Source: Sulfolobales archaeon HS-7 (GTDB lineage: Archaea; Thermoproteota; Thermoprotei_A; Sulfolobales; Sulfolobaceae). From it: a stretch of 64,000 nt of DNA. Both the position numbers and the translations under genes were made by a program. The stretch covers positions 1,349,369-1,413,368 of the forward strand of contig AP024596.1 in the NCBI GenBank assembly GCA_019704295.1, read 5' to 3'. Below are positions 46,101-55,353 of the stretch, in pieces (within the stretch, counting starts at the first letter, position 1; each line of letters opens with the position of its first letter). The notes below the pieces were generated by a model. That model saw only the letters and a program-made list of their open reading frames with translations. It did not search any database and was not told the DNA's origin.

Positions 46101-47159
46101 ATGAATGCCAAGATACTTTATATAGGAGTCCTTTTGCTCATAGTTGTTGTAGGAATTTTCGTGTATTTTGAGTTTTTGGGACATCATACAGTCACACCTA
46201 CACATACTCAAGTACCGCTGAATGAAACGTTTTCAGGACCCCTTACGATCTACGTCGCGGATGCATATACCCAAGAGGCAAGTTTCTTACTCAATGCGTC
46301 GGGAATACCGGGAGTGGTAAAGGGAGGAGGCTCATACTCATTGGCTAGGGAAATCTCTCAGGGAGTACCTGTAAGCGTTTTCATGCCTGTAGCTTCCTCA
46401 GCTGCACAGGAGAACTTCCTAGGGGAGCAATACCCCGGATGGGTAATAGCCTTTGTAGAAGATCAACTTGTTATAGCCTACTCAAATGCCACCTTGAAGA
46501 ACCCTACTGCAATGAACATCGTAACACTGTTTTCTCAGGCGCTCAAGACGAACTCGTCAAAGCTTTACTATTACGCTTTTTCGAACCTCACCAGCGGTAA
46601 GGTTAAGATAGGTATATCTGATCCGGCCAGTGATCCCGCTGGGGGAAGGGCGTTAGTTGCCTTTGAAATAGCAGGCTACCTTTACGCAAATCACTCCACT
46701 AATTACTTTATAAACAACATGATTAAGAACCAAGCAAATGTAACCGCGTCAAATGCAGCAGAGTTAGTTTCTCCTCTTGAATCAGGCGATATACAATTCC
46801 TGTTTATATACAAATCAGCTGCGATAGCTAAGGGGTTGAATTACATTACACTACCTGCCTGGATCAATCAGGGAGATCAACAGTACTCCTCTTTCTACTC
46901 TCAATTTTACTACACGGTGGGCGTAAACAAGATATACGGAGCCCCGATCTACTTATATGTAACTATTCCGAAATATCCACTTGACTATGAGGAGGCACTG
47001 AACTTCACAGTATTCGTAATAGAGCACGCAAGTTTGCTCTCGAAGTTCGGTCTTACCCCCCTTAGTCATCCGATACTCTTCGTATATAATAGCTCAGAAG
47101 TACCTGGGGAAATAAATAATTTAGTTCAGGAGGGAGTTCTGACAGAGCAACCAGCGTGA
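46101..47159 (+). CDS. Molybdate/tungstate-type ABC substrate-binding protein (WtpA-like), orphan
   Basis: A membrane anchor (residues 5-25) is followed by a two-lobe binding protein. The segments GPLTIYVADAY, VKGGGSYSLAREI and SDPASDPAGGRAL match WtpA/ModA-type tungstate-binding proteins. The protein is exported and anchored. No permease or ATPase gene follows. I start at 46101 and not at the upstream ATG at 46050, because an AT-rich TATA box (TTAAATATAAAAT, about 46070-46082) lies 25-30 nt before it. A long polar tail ends the protein. Confidence 0.8.
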   Translation: MNAKILYIGVLLLIVVVGIFVYFEFLGHHTVTPTHTQVPLNETFSGPLTIYVADAYTQEASFLLNASGIPGVVKGGGSYSLAREISQGVPVSVFMPVASSAAQENFLGEQYPGWVIAFVEDQLVIAYSNATLKNPTAMNIVTLFSQALKTNSSKLYYYAFSNLTSGKVKIGISDPASDPAGGRALVAFEIAGYLYANHSTNYFINNMIKNQANVTASNAAELVSPLESGDIQFLFIYKSAAIAKGLNYITLPAWINQGDQQYSSFYSQFYYTVGVNKIYGAPIYLYVTIPKYPLDYEEALNFTVFVIEHASLLSKFGLTPLSHPILFVYNSSEVPGEINNLVQEGVLTEQPA

Positions 47160-47479
47160 GGTTTGCGTTAAAGTAAAAAATGAGTTGATATATTCCGCGT
47201 AAAGCTATGTATTTCAATTTTGGAACCACTTACGGAAAATGGGTGCCCTACTTACGTCAAATAGGAAAGCGTTAGAACTTAGTTTTACTATATATGAGCA
47301 GAAAGGATACAATTTACGATCTTTTTGTTAGAAAGCTTTGTTATATAACACTCCTATATCATGTGTTACAACATCTTAAAAAGATTGAATATTGCAATAA
47401 GAATATTAATTATATTAGGAACATATCTTATCTATAATTCTAACGCAACATTTTTATATTGAGAAAAAATTGAGTGTTT
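47160..47479. other. Gap with the promoter of the thermopsin-like gene
   Basis: The TATA box TTTTTATATTG (about 47452-47462) lies some 25 nt before the ATG at 47480. Nothing else was recognised. Confidence 0.4.
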
Positions 47480-50413
47480 ATGAGATCATACGTAATTACA
47501 GTTTTATTTCTTTTTCTTATTTCGTTTATTTACGTTCCTTCAATAATCCCTAGCGTAGCTGGATTTGCTCCATCGATGGTTTCAGGATACGCCTTTCCTC
47601 CTGCTCCCCCCGTGAAAAACGCGAGTGTAGTCAACCCCTATGAAGCCTATTCAAGCTATCCAGCTCCAATAGGCATATCTTTTCTAGGTCTAGGTCCAAA
47701 TGGTCCATGTACTGTTCAAACGACACAAGTTAAGGGTGACGTTTTAGTTTGTGCTCTCCAGGGCATTAGTCATTATCCTAACGGACAGGTATCCGATTGG
47801 ATAGACTTTCAATTAAACGCTGTCTTAACTTACGTTCAGGGGGGAAATACGTATTCGCTATGGATCCAAGATATTGCTATTATTCATACAACGCAAACCG
47901 AGATTAGCTTTGATGACAACGTATGGAATTTCTCCGCTCGAGATGCTAATGTTTCAGGACTTTCTGGAAACGGGAAAATATGTCCAGATCAAAACGATCA
48001 AACTTACTATTACTATGAACCTGCAGGATATCCAGGCTCAAATTACGTTACTTCTACTCCTTACACAATTAAGTTAATGATGAACGTAACTACCAACTCT
48101 CTTAATGAACCCGTAATATGCTTCTGGTATAACGATGGATTTGGATGGATAAAATATGACACCGTAACGGTGGATTCCCCAAACTCGAGTAACGTTTACA
48201 TAACAATAACAGGAGAGAATTACACTCCTAGTGGATACTATTATGACCTGGAATTAGTTATGGCAGGAGGCAACGGTCTTTCATGCGGAGTCTTATCGCA
48301 AGCAGAAGCCTTTCTATCTCTTTATTATTATAATGGACATAACTTCCAGGAACCGCTAAATACGTATAACTTCGGTGTAAATACGGGAGAAAGAGTAAAG
48401 AACGTTAATTCGGTTTCTTGTTATTATCTTAATACAGGATGTCTAGTAGCGGGAGTTTTTCTAGGGACAGGAAGTTTAGGGACGCTCTACACTCAAAATC
48501 AAGTATCTGAAATAAAGGTACATACTGGTTTCTCCGAGGGGGATTTAATTGCTTATAACTCCTCACTACCATTAGATAACGCTACGAGTTTATCGGCAAT
48601 TCCCTATCAGGGAGGTTGTGCTATTCTAGTTCTTGAACCTATGAGTTACGGTTTCCTCTCCTATGAGTCTGGATCTCTACAGGGAGAAGCGGAGTTAAAC
48701 GCAAAGCCGGGAGGGGATTACACTATAACCACGCCAACGTTTTCCGTAACCGCCTCAACAACCTCCCTCCTCGTTGACCAGGGAACTCAGGGTGAAGTTA
48801 CGTTAAACGTAGTTGCTTGTGGAGACGTTCAGATACAGGTTAGTTCGTCCTTAACAACGAACTTACCGAGTAGTGTTCAAGTAAATGGGGAAACGGAACT
48901 AAATCTCGTCATACCTCCTAACACTCCTCTAGGAAATTACGTAATAACCGTAACGTTAACCCTTCTGCCAGGATTGTCGAAAACGATAGAAATTGACGTT
49001 TTAGTTGTGTTACCTAAGATAACTGTAACAGTGTCAGCTAATTTAGTTGGTAATTCACCATCGTCTCCGCTCAGCGTACTTTTCACTTTCCCTAACGGCA
49101 CCACTGAAAGCGTTCCCGTTGATACTACCGTAACAGTTCCCTCCGGGACGGAATACCAGTTCCTGAATTTGACAATGGGTAACGAAAGGTGGGTAACGCT
49201 TGTTTGTTCGGGCGTCCTGGAGTCCTCAGGTACTATTACCGCGACATATTACGAGCAGTTCGTCACCACTTTTTCCTACTCAGTACAGGGAGGTCAAGGT
49301 TACGGGCAACCTTTCATTGTAGTGTGTTACTTCGGTTCGCAGGAGAGCGTATCCCCAGGAAGTTACTGGGTGGACGCGTTTTCCAGTTACCACTATCCGA
49401 GAGAGCTTCCCGGTTCGGGGAATCAAGAGAGGTGGATTACCTCTTCGACGCAGGGTGAGGTAAACACGCCGGGACTAACGGTTTCCCCTTACTACGTTAA
49501 CGAATACTACTTAACCGTTCCCGTGATAATAAACGCAACCGTAAACTCAACTTCCACTGAGCTTACCTCTGGGTGGTTTGTACAAGGTACTACCATTCAT
49601 GTAGACAATAACACTATTTACCTTTCCAAAGTGGAGAGGGAAGTGATAACTTCCGTAAGCACCGGACTCGACTTTACAGTGGATCAACCCCTAACAGTTC
49701 AAGTAAAGACTCTAACTCAGTTTTTGGTTACGGTCAATTCCCCGATACCTGTGAGAGCTCTGATTAACGGTACCAATACAACCCTCCTTTCGGGTTGGTA
49801 TAACGCAAACACCACTTTTCACGTACTCAACCTAACTTACTCCCCCTCCACAGGTACGAGGTACGTTATACTCTCAGCAAAGCCCCTTGAGTTCGTTCTG
49901 GATAACGGCGTTAACGTTACAGTTACATACCAAAAGCAGGAGTACCTAACCGTTAATTCTCCGATTCCCTTAAAGGGGTACTTCAACTCCACCTCATTTA
50001 ACGTAACGTCAGGATGGTATCCCTATGATTCCTCAATAACAGTTGCAAACAACACTTACTACGTCAACAACGAAACTAGGTGTGTAATAACCTCCGTAAC
50101 TCCGGAGACCTTTACCCTCACCTCACCCCAAGTGCTAACGGTAAATACGGTTAAGCAGTTCCTAACGGATGTAAACGGGGTAAAGAGCTGGGTGAATCAG
50201 GGTACGCAGATCAGGTTAACCGCATCCATCCCAATATACGAAGTTGGAAAGTACGTGGGAACGTATAACGTCTCAGTTAACTCGGTGATAACGGTTAACT
50301 CTCCCCTGACGGAAACCCTTGTTTTATCCCCGAACTTCGCGTTCTACGGAATAGTTGGGGCAATAGTAGCTGCAATAGCGGGTGTAGTAATCTACTTTGA
50401 GAGAAAAAGGTAA
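47480..50413 (+). CDS. Long thermopsin-like secreted protein with repeated C-terminal domains
   Basis: A signal peptide (VITVLFLFLISF) is followed by a thermopsin-type domain: the PYEAYSSYPAPIGISFLGLG start and VSDWIDFQLNAVL resemble thermopsin (peptidase family A5), the acid protease of Sulfolobales. From about residue 420 a series of beta-rich domains repeats sequence such as LTVNSPIPLKGYFNSTSFNV, TSGWYPYDSS and related variants at least three times. The protein ends in a membrane helix (GAIVAAIAGVVIYFERKR). At 978 residues it is much longer than classic thermopsin (about 340). It should sit at the cell surface. The active-site residues of thermopsin are not certain, so activity is not proven. 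ATG 47480 was chosen over the GTG at 47474 because of the TATA spacing. Confidence 0.82.
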   Translation: MRSYVITVLFLFLISFIYVPSIIPSVAGFAPSMVSGYAFPPAPPVKNASVVNPYEAYSSYPAPIGISFLGLGPNGPCTVQTTQVKGDVLVCALQGISHYPNGQVSDWIDFQLNAVLTYVQGGNTYSLWIQDIAIIHTTQTEISFDDNVWNFSARDANVSGLSGNGKICPDQNDQTYYYYEPAGYPGSNYVTSTPYTIKLMMNVTTNSLNEPVICFWYNDGFGWIKYDTVTVDSPNSSNVYITITGENYTPSGYYYDLELVMAGGNGLSCGVLSQAEAFLSLYYYNGHNFQEPLNTYNFGVNTGERVKNVNSVSCYYLNTGCLVAGVFLGTGSLGTLYTQNQVSEIKVHTGFSEGDLIAYNSSLPLDNATSLSAIPYQGGCAILVLEPMSYGFLSYESGSLQGEAELNAKPGGDYTITTPTFSVTASTTSLLVDQGTQGEVTLNVVACGDVQIQVSSSLTTNLPSSVQVNGETELNLVIPPNTPLGNYVITVTLTLLPGLSKTIEIDVLVVLPKITVTVSANLVGNSPSSPLSVLFTFPNGTTESVPVDTTVTVPSGTEYQFLNLTMGNERWVTLVCSGVLESSGTITATYYEQFVTTFSYSVQGGQGYGQPFIVVCYFGSQESVSPGSYWVDAFSSYHYPRELPGSGNQERWITSSTQGEVNTPGLTVSPYYVNEYYLTVPVIINATVNSTSTELTSGWFVQGTTIHVDNNTIYLSKVEREVITSVSTGLDFTVDQPLTVQVKTLTQFLVTVNSPIPVRALINGTNTTLLSGWYNANTTFHVLNLTYSPSTGTRYVILSAKPLEFVLDNGVNVTVTYQKQEYLTVNSPIPLKGYFNSTSFNVTSGWYPYDSSITVANNTYYVNNETRCVITSVTPETFTLTSPQVLTVNTVKQFLTDVNGVKSWVNQGTQIRLTASIPIYEVGKYVGTYNVSVNSVITVNSPLTETLVLSPNFAFYGIVGAIVAAIAGVVIYFERKR

Positions 50414-50835
50414 ATCTGATTTTTGAGCTCGGACTTGATACTGTAAAGTTACTTTTTTTCTTTGAATTAAGAGATTTACTTAGGAATGAGTGGACTTATT
50501 TTACGTGAATAAAGCTAATAGTTGTTAGGTTATCTAATAGGAATTGAAAGCTTCCTACGACCCTATGCGGAATACACCGAATCTCTGGAAGTTAAGGGCA
50601 ACACCTCAAAATTTAAGGAGGATCTCCCAAAAGGAGCGAATATTGTTAACTGTAAATACCGCAATGACGTAAAGCAAGTGACCGGATCTCCTTAATTTCT
50701 CTACTACTCCTGAATCCCCGTTTTATAAACCAATCTTCTTACCTAAGCTTACCTTTTTAGAGGTGCGTTTTTGATTGCGCTTCTGTATCACACATCTGTC
50801 GAAAAAATATTTATACGGTAATTCTACCAATTCTT
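50414..50835. other. Intergenic gap with T-rich terminator
   Basis: A T-run (about 50452-50460) after the thermopsin-like gene is a probable terminator. TATTTATACGG (50807-50817) is the TATA box of the next gene. Nothing else was recognised. Confidence 0.4.
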
Positions 50836-51174
50836 ATGCGGGGACTGAGGAGGGAGAAATACATCGCCAACAACTGGAGAAAAGTAGCGTTGCAGGTTGT
50901 CGAGATAGCAAAGAGATACGGGAATTTGACTAAGGCCGTAGTGTTTGGCGACGTACCGCTCAACAGCATAGGCCCTTATTCAACCATAGATATCTTGTTG
51001 ATTTTCGATGAACCGTGTTATAAAATAACTCTATGGGATATAAAAATAGCAAGCGAGTTAGGAGACAAATCGGACCTCGTGGATATCAAGGTAATTAGCA
51101 AAGATAATGAGGAAAATTACCTTAAGCTTATCAAGGACTATATTGTAGTGTATCCCAGTGTTCTTATTTCGTGA
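50836..51174 (+). CDS. Degenerate MNT-type nucleotidyltransferase-like protein
   Basis: This small protein (112 residues) follows the MNT fold: helix, then VFGDVPLNSIGPYSTIDILLIF. The usual Gly-Ser and Asp-x-Asp are altered: Gly38-Asp39 replaces Gly-Ser and only Asp52 remains of the pair (TID). It may be catalytically dead. MNT proteins usually act as antitoxins to HEPN toxins by AMPylating them. No HEPN gene is adjacent. A TATA box 25 nt upstream suggests that it is expressed. Confidence 0.6.
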   Translation: MRGLRREKYIANNWRKVALQVVEIAKRYGNLTKAVVFGDVPLNSIGPYSTIDILLIFDEPCYKITLWDIKIASELGDKSDLVDIKVISKDNEENYLKLIKDYIVVYPSVLIS

Positions 51175-51271
51175 TTCCAAACGCATGTTACAACATGCAA
51201 AGTCATACTTGGTTAGGCGGTAAAGATCAAGGTAGTGCAGTATATGGAATTAGATTGTCTGAGTATATGAT

Positions 51272-51577
51272 TTACTGTTTAACGAAATAAAGTGCGCTAT
51301 CCACTGTCTCATGTTTATCCTTGACCTTCAGTGCCTGATTAAGTTTAATTAAGTCGGTGTTTTTATTATCGTGTATTTCTATTCCGTTTACAATTATGTA
51401 ATCGATTTCTTCAATTCTCACCCGGACTTCCTGAATAATTACGTTTTCCGGAATTTTACATATCTCACCTGAAATACCTAAATGTTCGTAAATTACCCTT
51501 AATGCTCTGGTTACCTCCGGGACAATTACGTTATCAGTTATTGCATATATTTTCCCCTTATAAATCTCCTTAACCAT
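51272..51577 (-). CDS. Hypothetical protein
   Basis: This 101-residue protein is rich in Ile, Val and charged residues (VRVRIEEIDYIIVNGIEIHD) with predicted alternating strands and helices. I do not recognise it. A TATA-like AAAATATAG lies about 20-25 nt before the ATG. It could be an antitoxin-like small protein, but no evidence supports that. Confidence 0.5.
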   Translation of the reverse strand: MVKEIYKGKIYAITDNVIVPEVTRALRVIYEHLGISGEICKIPENVIIQEVRVRIEEIDYIIVNGIEIHDNKNTDLIKLNQALKVKDKHETVDSALYFVKQ

Positions 51578-51887
51578 TTACTAGTAGTAGTCTCTATATT
51601 TTGATTAATTTTTGTAAAAGAAAATGTTTCAGTTCATAAAGTATATTACTTGTAGGCTTTCCCCGTACTTCAAAACTAAGTACTCTTTCACAAGTCCTCT
51701 TCCTTATGAGAAAATTCCCTCCCCCTCCCTTCGAACTTCTTGCCTGTAACTCATGAAAAGTAATTAGAATTACATAACTGTTATACTCCTTAAGGGGTCA
51801 ATAAGAACTCATAACACTCTCTGAAAGCGTTAAAATTATTGCAACTCCCTTAAAAACATCGTTGATGAGGTTTTAATGGTTATCAAG
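51578..51887. other. Gap between two convergently spaced minus-strand genes
   Basis: No gene or repeat was seen. The region holds the promoter of the 101-residue protein gene and probably the terminator of the repeat gene. Confidence 0.35.
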
Positions 51888-53147
51888 TTAATCCTCAAGA
51901 ACTTGAGAGGTTATTATGACAACTCCTTCTCCCTCAAGTTGTTCTTTCACGTCTTTCCTGACGTAGTTTGCAACTAAGAATAGCTTTAGAGGTTTGGAAT
52001 ACAGAGCGGAGAAGAGCTTTTTTCTATTGAAAATTTGCTCTACTGCACCTTCATCCGCTAAGTTCTTTATTTCGAACACGTATACATAATCGTTAGTTTC
52101 GTAAAAGTCTACTTCAAATGACCTCCCCTTTTCTATTACTCCAACTGTGTCTATTACCTTTCCATGTTGCACCTTTTCGGGGTTAACCCCATGTAGTTCC
52201 AGTGCTTTCTTATAAAGTGAGAGCATTGTCCTCTCCATGTTCAAACCGGCTCTATTAGTGAAGCTTCCGATTTCCGTTGATAGCTTTCTTTGTTCCCAAA
52301 CCAGCTCCTCTACTGCCTTTTGCAAGGAAGCGATGGCCTCACTGTGCTTCTCTATGACCACGGAGTGCTGTTCAACCGTTCTCTGTAAGTTAGTCATTTC
52401 CCTTGTGAGGTTCTCGATAGCTACTGAGTGCTGTTCCACGGACTTTTGCAAGGAAGCGATGGCCTCACTGTGCTTCTCTATGACCACGGAGTGCTGTTCA
52501 ACCGTTCTCTGTAAGTTAGTCATTTCCCTTGTGAGGTTCTCGATAGCTACTGAGTGCTGTTCAACCGTTCTCTGTAAGTTAGTCATTTCCCTTGTGAGGT
52601 TCTCGATAGCTACTGAGTGCTGTTCCACGGACTTTTGCAAGGAAGCGATGGCCTCACTGTGCTTCTCTATGACCACGGAGTGCTGTTCAACCGTTCTCTG
52701 TAAGTTAGTCATTTCCCTTGTGAGGTTCTCGATAGCTACTGAGTGCTGTTCCACGGACTTTTGCAAGGAAGCGATGGCCTCACTGTGCTTCTCTATGACC
52801 ACGGAGTGCTGTTCAACCGTTCTCTGTAAGTTAGTCATTTCCCTTGTGAGGTTCTCGATAGCTACTGAGTGCTGTTCCACGGACTTTTGCAAGGAAGCGA
52901 TGGCCTCACTGTGCTTCTCTATGACCACGGAGTGCTGTTCAACCGTTCTCTGTAAGCTTGATAAACTATCCTTAACCTCCTTCATGAATTCTCGAACAGT
53001 GTGCTCTAAGCTTATTATCGCTTGAGAGTTCTCCTCCAGTTTCTTAATTACTACTTCATCCTTTATCTTGTCCTTAACTCTATCCGCTATTATTTCAATT
53101 AATTCCGGGTTGTTAATTATCTGCCTAGTAACGTCATTAGCTCCCAT
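51888..53147 (-). CDS. Tandem-repeat coiled-coil protein with PD-(D/E)XK-like domain
   Basis: The 419-residue protein starts MGANDVTRQIINNPELIEII, has a coiled-coil repeat region (about residues 65-281) and ends in a PD-(D/E)XK-like domain. The repeat unit is 42 residues made of two related 21-residue halves, LQRTVEQHSVVIEKHSEAIAS and LQKSVEQHSVAIENLTREMTN, each three heptads. Four full units and one lone second half are present. In the C-terminal domain Asp347 (EVDFYE) and Glu359-x-Lys361 (VFEIKN) match the catalytic set, which is intact here. The design is shared with 38769-39716. Function unknown; roles in DNA binding or defence are guesses. A TATA box AATATATTATT about 25 nt upstream supports the start. 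Confidence 0.78.
   Translation of the reverse strand: MGANDVTRQIINNPELIEIIADRVKDKIKDEVVIKKLEENSQAIISLEHTVREFMKEVKDSLSSLQRTVEQHSVVIEKHSEAIASLQKSVEQHSVAIENLTREMTNLQRTVEQHSVVIEKHSEAIASLQKSVEQHSVAIENLTREMTNLQRTVEQHSVVIEKHSEAIASLQKSVEQHSVAIENLTREMTNLQRTVEQHSVAIENLTREMTNLQRTVEQHSVVIEKHSEAIASLQKSVEQHSVAIENLTREMTNLQRTVEQHSVVIEKHSEAIASLQKAVEELVWEQRKLSTEIGSFTNRAGLNMERTMLSLYKKALELHGVNPEKVQHGKVIDTVGVIEKGRSFEVDFYETNDYVYVFEIKNLADEGAVEQIFNRKKLFSALYSKPLKLFLVANYVRKDVKEQLEGEGVVIITSQVLED
52305..52955 (-). repeat. 126-bp tandem coiled-coil repeats in the gene
   Basis: The 126-bp unit (42 codons) recurs four times in full, plus one isolated 63-bp half unit and a last partial unit. Copies appear identical where compared, so expansion or contraction has been recent. 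The half unit shows that recombination occurs at 63-bp spacing. Confidence 0.85.
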
Positions 53148-53542
53148 ATAAGAATATTCTTACGACTAAATAATATATTTTCTTTAAGCTGTCCGAGAGT
53201 ATTTACTATGTTTAATCCCGATTTCCTACTGTGAATATCGTGATATTCCTCGATTTCTATCCAGGGAGAAGGCGCTCGTCGTATCCCTCCTATTGAAGCA
53301 ATTAATAATACTTTAATTTTACGTGAATTGCCTCAAAACCTTTTATAATAATTTTGTTGAAGTTAAAAGGCTCAAGCTACTTTAAACTAAGTGTTACTAA
53401 ATCCTGGGGCGATTCAGATTTGCATTATGAATTGTAATTATAGCGGACTGCAATTAAATATGGGAAATTGTTAAGTGCGAATCTCTACATAGTCCATACG
53501 ATTGGATTTAATTAAATTTATTCTATCTTTGTAAATAAACTA

Positions 53543-53569
53543 AATTCGCTATGAACGCGTGAATGGCCC
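53543..53569 (+). repeat. Dispersed 27-nt motif, copy in the 53-kb gap
   Basis: The motif begins AATTCGCTATG and ends GTGAATGGCCC. Related copies lie at 25590-25616, 56780-56806 and 56866-56892. Identities by eye between copies are about 20-23 of 27 without gaps, and all lie in gene-poor sequence. A partly matching, shorter variant lies near 60242. Confidence 0.5.
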
Positions 53570-53626
53570 AAATCCCGTAAACTTGGGGGCCACGTTATCA
53601 TCGTAGGAGGATAGAGTATACAAGGT

Positions 53627-53797
53627 TTAGTATTTATTACCAGAATTGATAACCTCCGTCCTAAAACAGTCCTCATAAAGAGCTACCTCGTCCTTATTAG
53701 CCAAGCTTTCCGCAATCGTCCCGCATTTTAGAGGACTTCTTAGGGGCAGTTTGAAACTCGCATTAAACTTAATGTTGGTGTTCCACTCCGGATTACT
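53627..53797 (-). pseudogene. C-terminal remnant of an unrecognised gene
   Basis: An open frame of 56 codons ends at a stop at 53627 and has no start codon. The composition is protein-like (SPLKCGTIAESLANKDEVAL), but no family is recognised. It is cut by a stop on its 5' side. Confidence 0.3.
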
Positions 53798-54021
53798 TCA
53801 CAAAGTAGTGCTTACTACACTACCCTAACTTTAAAGTGACGACGGCGCTTACTCATTTGTGAGTTAATTCCTACAGACTATTTTAATGTAAATAGACATA
53901 TAGGCTACCTCACTAGCTCTCCTTTTGTCAATCGGTATTACGACATTAGCACTACGACTCCCTTGTGCTATGGTGTATCCGGGAGGATAGTTTTAAATGG
54001 AATGGATAAAACGTTTTCATA

Positions 54022-54126
54022 ATGGAGTACATGAGGCACGGAAGTAAAGTAGCGTGTATGAGCGAATCCCCGGAGGTAAATGAAACTCTGGACGGGTGTA
54101 GAGCTTACGGACAATTCGTCTCGTAA
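54022..54126 (+). CDS. Small upstream ORF overlapping the CDF transporter start
   Basis: The ORF has 34 codons (starting MEYMRHGSKVACMSESPE) and overlaps the CDF gene in the +1 frame. TTTTAAAT (53991-53998) lies about 27 nt before its ATG, so the mRNA should start at this ATG and be leaderless. The CDF ATG at 54080 is preceded by GGAGGT only 2 nt away. The peptide has two Cys and one His. It could be a leader peptide that tunes metal transporter translation, or simply an accidental overlap. Confidence 0.35.
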   Translation: MEYMRHGSKVACMSESPEVNETLDGCRAYGQFVS

Positions 54127-54949
54127 TTTGTCTAAACTACCTTCGAATAAGGTTCTGCTTTTATACTGGATAGCCTTCGTTATAACCCTAATTTCCTTCT
54201 TTTTCTCCTCCAGTCCAACGTTGTTAGCCGAAGCAGTTCATTCCATGACAGATGCCGTAGTTATTACGATAACGTTTTACGCCCTAACACTTGTAAATAA
54301 TAGAGATCCATTCTACACTTACGGAATGCATAGGCTTGAGACGCTAAGTTCAGTGGTGAATATAGGGACTGTTATCCTTGGGAGTATGGCTTCCTTAGCT
54401 CTTTCCGTTTCTTTTCTCCTGAACCACATACCTGATAATCCAGAAGTATTAACGGCAATCTCGTCAGCGGATCTGCTCCTCTCAATATACGCCGTAAGGA
54501 ATTCCGGAGAGGTAGGAGGGGTAAAGGTCCATTCCATCTTAGATAGTACGACGTACACCATGGGGATAGGAGCGGGATTGCTCGTTCTTCTAACTCACGA
54601 TGTTATCATTGACCCCCTGATGTCTTTCGCAGTGATTGGAGTCGTGATACTACAGTCGATCTCTCAATTAAGGGATTCGTTTTCAACGCTTATGGAAAGA
54701 TCTCCCGTTGATGTGAACGACGTAACTTCGGAATTGCTATTGATATTCCCAAACGTACACGACGTACACGTATGGAACATATGCTCGCATATGAGAATAG
54801 CAACGTGTCACATAATTGAAGACCCTAATCTAACGTTAGGGGAACTTGATACGTTGAGAAAAAGAGCTGAAGCCGTGCTGAGAGAGAAGTTCGGAATAGG
54901 TCACGTAACAATACAATTCGAGTCGAAGCAAAATGAGGAGGACTATTAA
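54080..54949 (+). CDS. Cation diffusion facilitator (CDF) family metal transporter
   Basis: This six-helix membrane protein (289 residues) exports divalent metals such as Zn, Mn, Fe or Cd against protons. The metal site of helix 2 is HSMTD (His54, Asp58), and helix 5 has the matching HSILD. The loop after helix 2 is YGMHRLETLSSVVN. A cytoplasmic C-terminal domain (HDVHVWNICSHMRIATCHI) binds metal for dimer control. The Shine-Dalgarno GGAGGT at 54072-54077 is only 2 nt from the ATG, which is unusual, and the transcript start appears to be upstream. Confidence 0.88.
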   Translation: MKLWTGVELTDNSSRNLSKLPSNKVLLLYWIAFVITLISFFFSSSPTLLAEAVHSMTDAVVITITFYALTLVNNRDPFYTYGMHRLETLSSVVNIGTVILGSMASLALSVSFLLNHIPDNPEVLTAISSADLLLSIYAVRNSGEVGGVKVHSILDSTTYTMGIGAGLLVLLTHDVIIDPLMSFAVIGVVILQSISQLRDSFSTLMERSPVDVNDVTSELLLIFPNVHDVHVWNICSHMRIATCHIIEDPNLTLGELDTLRKRAEAVLREKFGIGHVTIQFESKQNEEDY

Positions 54950-55353
54950 ACGATGTCACCCCCACGAGCTTATCTATTCCTTGAACTACGCAGGCTTTCT
55001 CCTAGTTGTTTTCAGGGATTTTAGCATTGCTTGAAAAGTTTCATAAAGTAGGTTATTTTTCCAGGACGATCAACTTTATTCTCCTCCTGAGGTGATGATC
55101 TAGAACCTTGGTCACCCTTATCTTTAATGGAATAGGTCCTTGCATTTCGAAACCGGTTTAATCTGTCGTCCTAAGAACCTTTTTATGTCCCAGTGCCTTA
55201 TTCACCCCTACAAAGACGTTGTGTTCTCACCGTAACTAGTTACTTTCCACGGGTCGCACATCGGGGTACATTACCCCTCCCGCATTTCTCTCTTTACGAT
55301 CCCAAGTGTTATCTCTCTTCCCCTATTTACACCGCAAGTGAGACGTTATATAC
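54950..55353. other. Intergenic gap
   Basis: I see no gene, repeat or RNA here. Confidence 0.35.

Larger units (their letters stand above)
53148..54021. other. Gap with dispersed repeats and an ORF remnant
   Basis: This 0.9-kb region holds no intact gene. It contains a copy of the dispersed 27-nt motif (53543-53569), and a minus-strand open piece (53627-53797). The CDF-side promoter lies at its right end. Confidence 0.4.

Noticed and set aside
52237..53025. Long plus-strand ORF opposite the second coiled-coil gene
   Set aside because: Antisense of the 126-bp repeats, with Cys-rich repeated peptides typical of a shadow frame.
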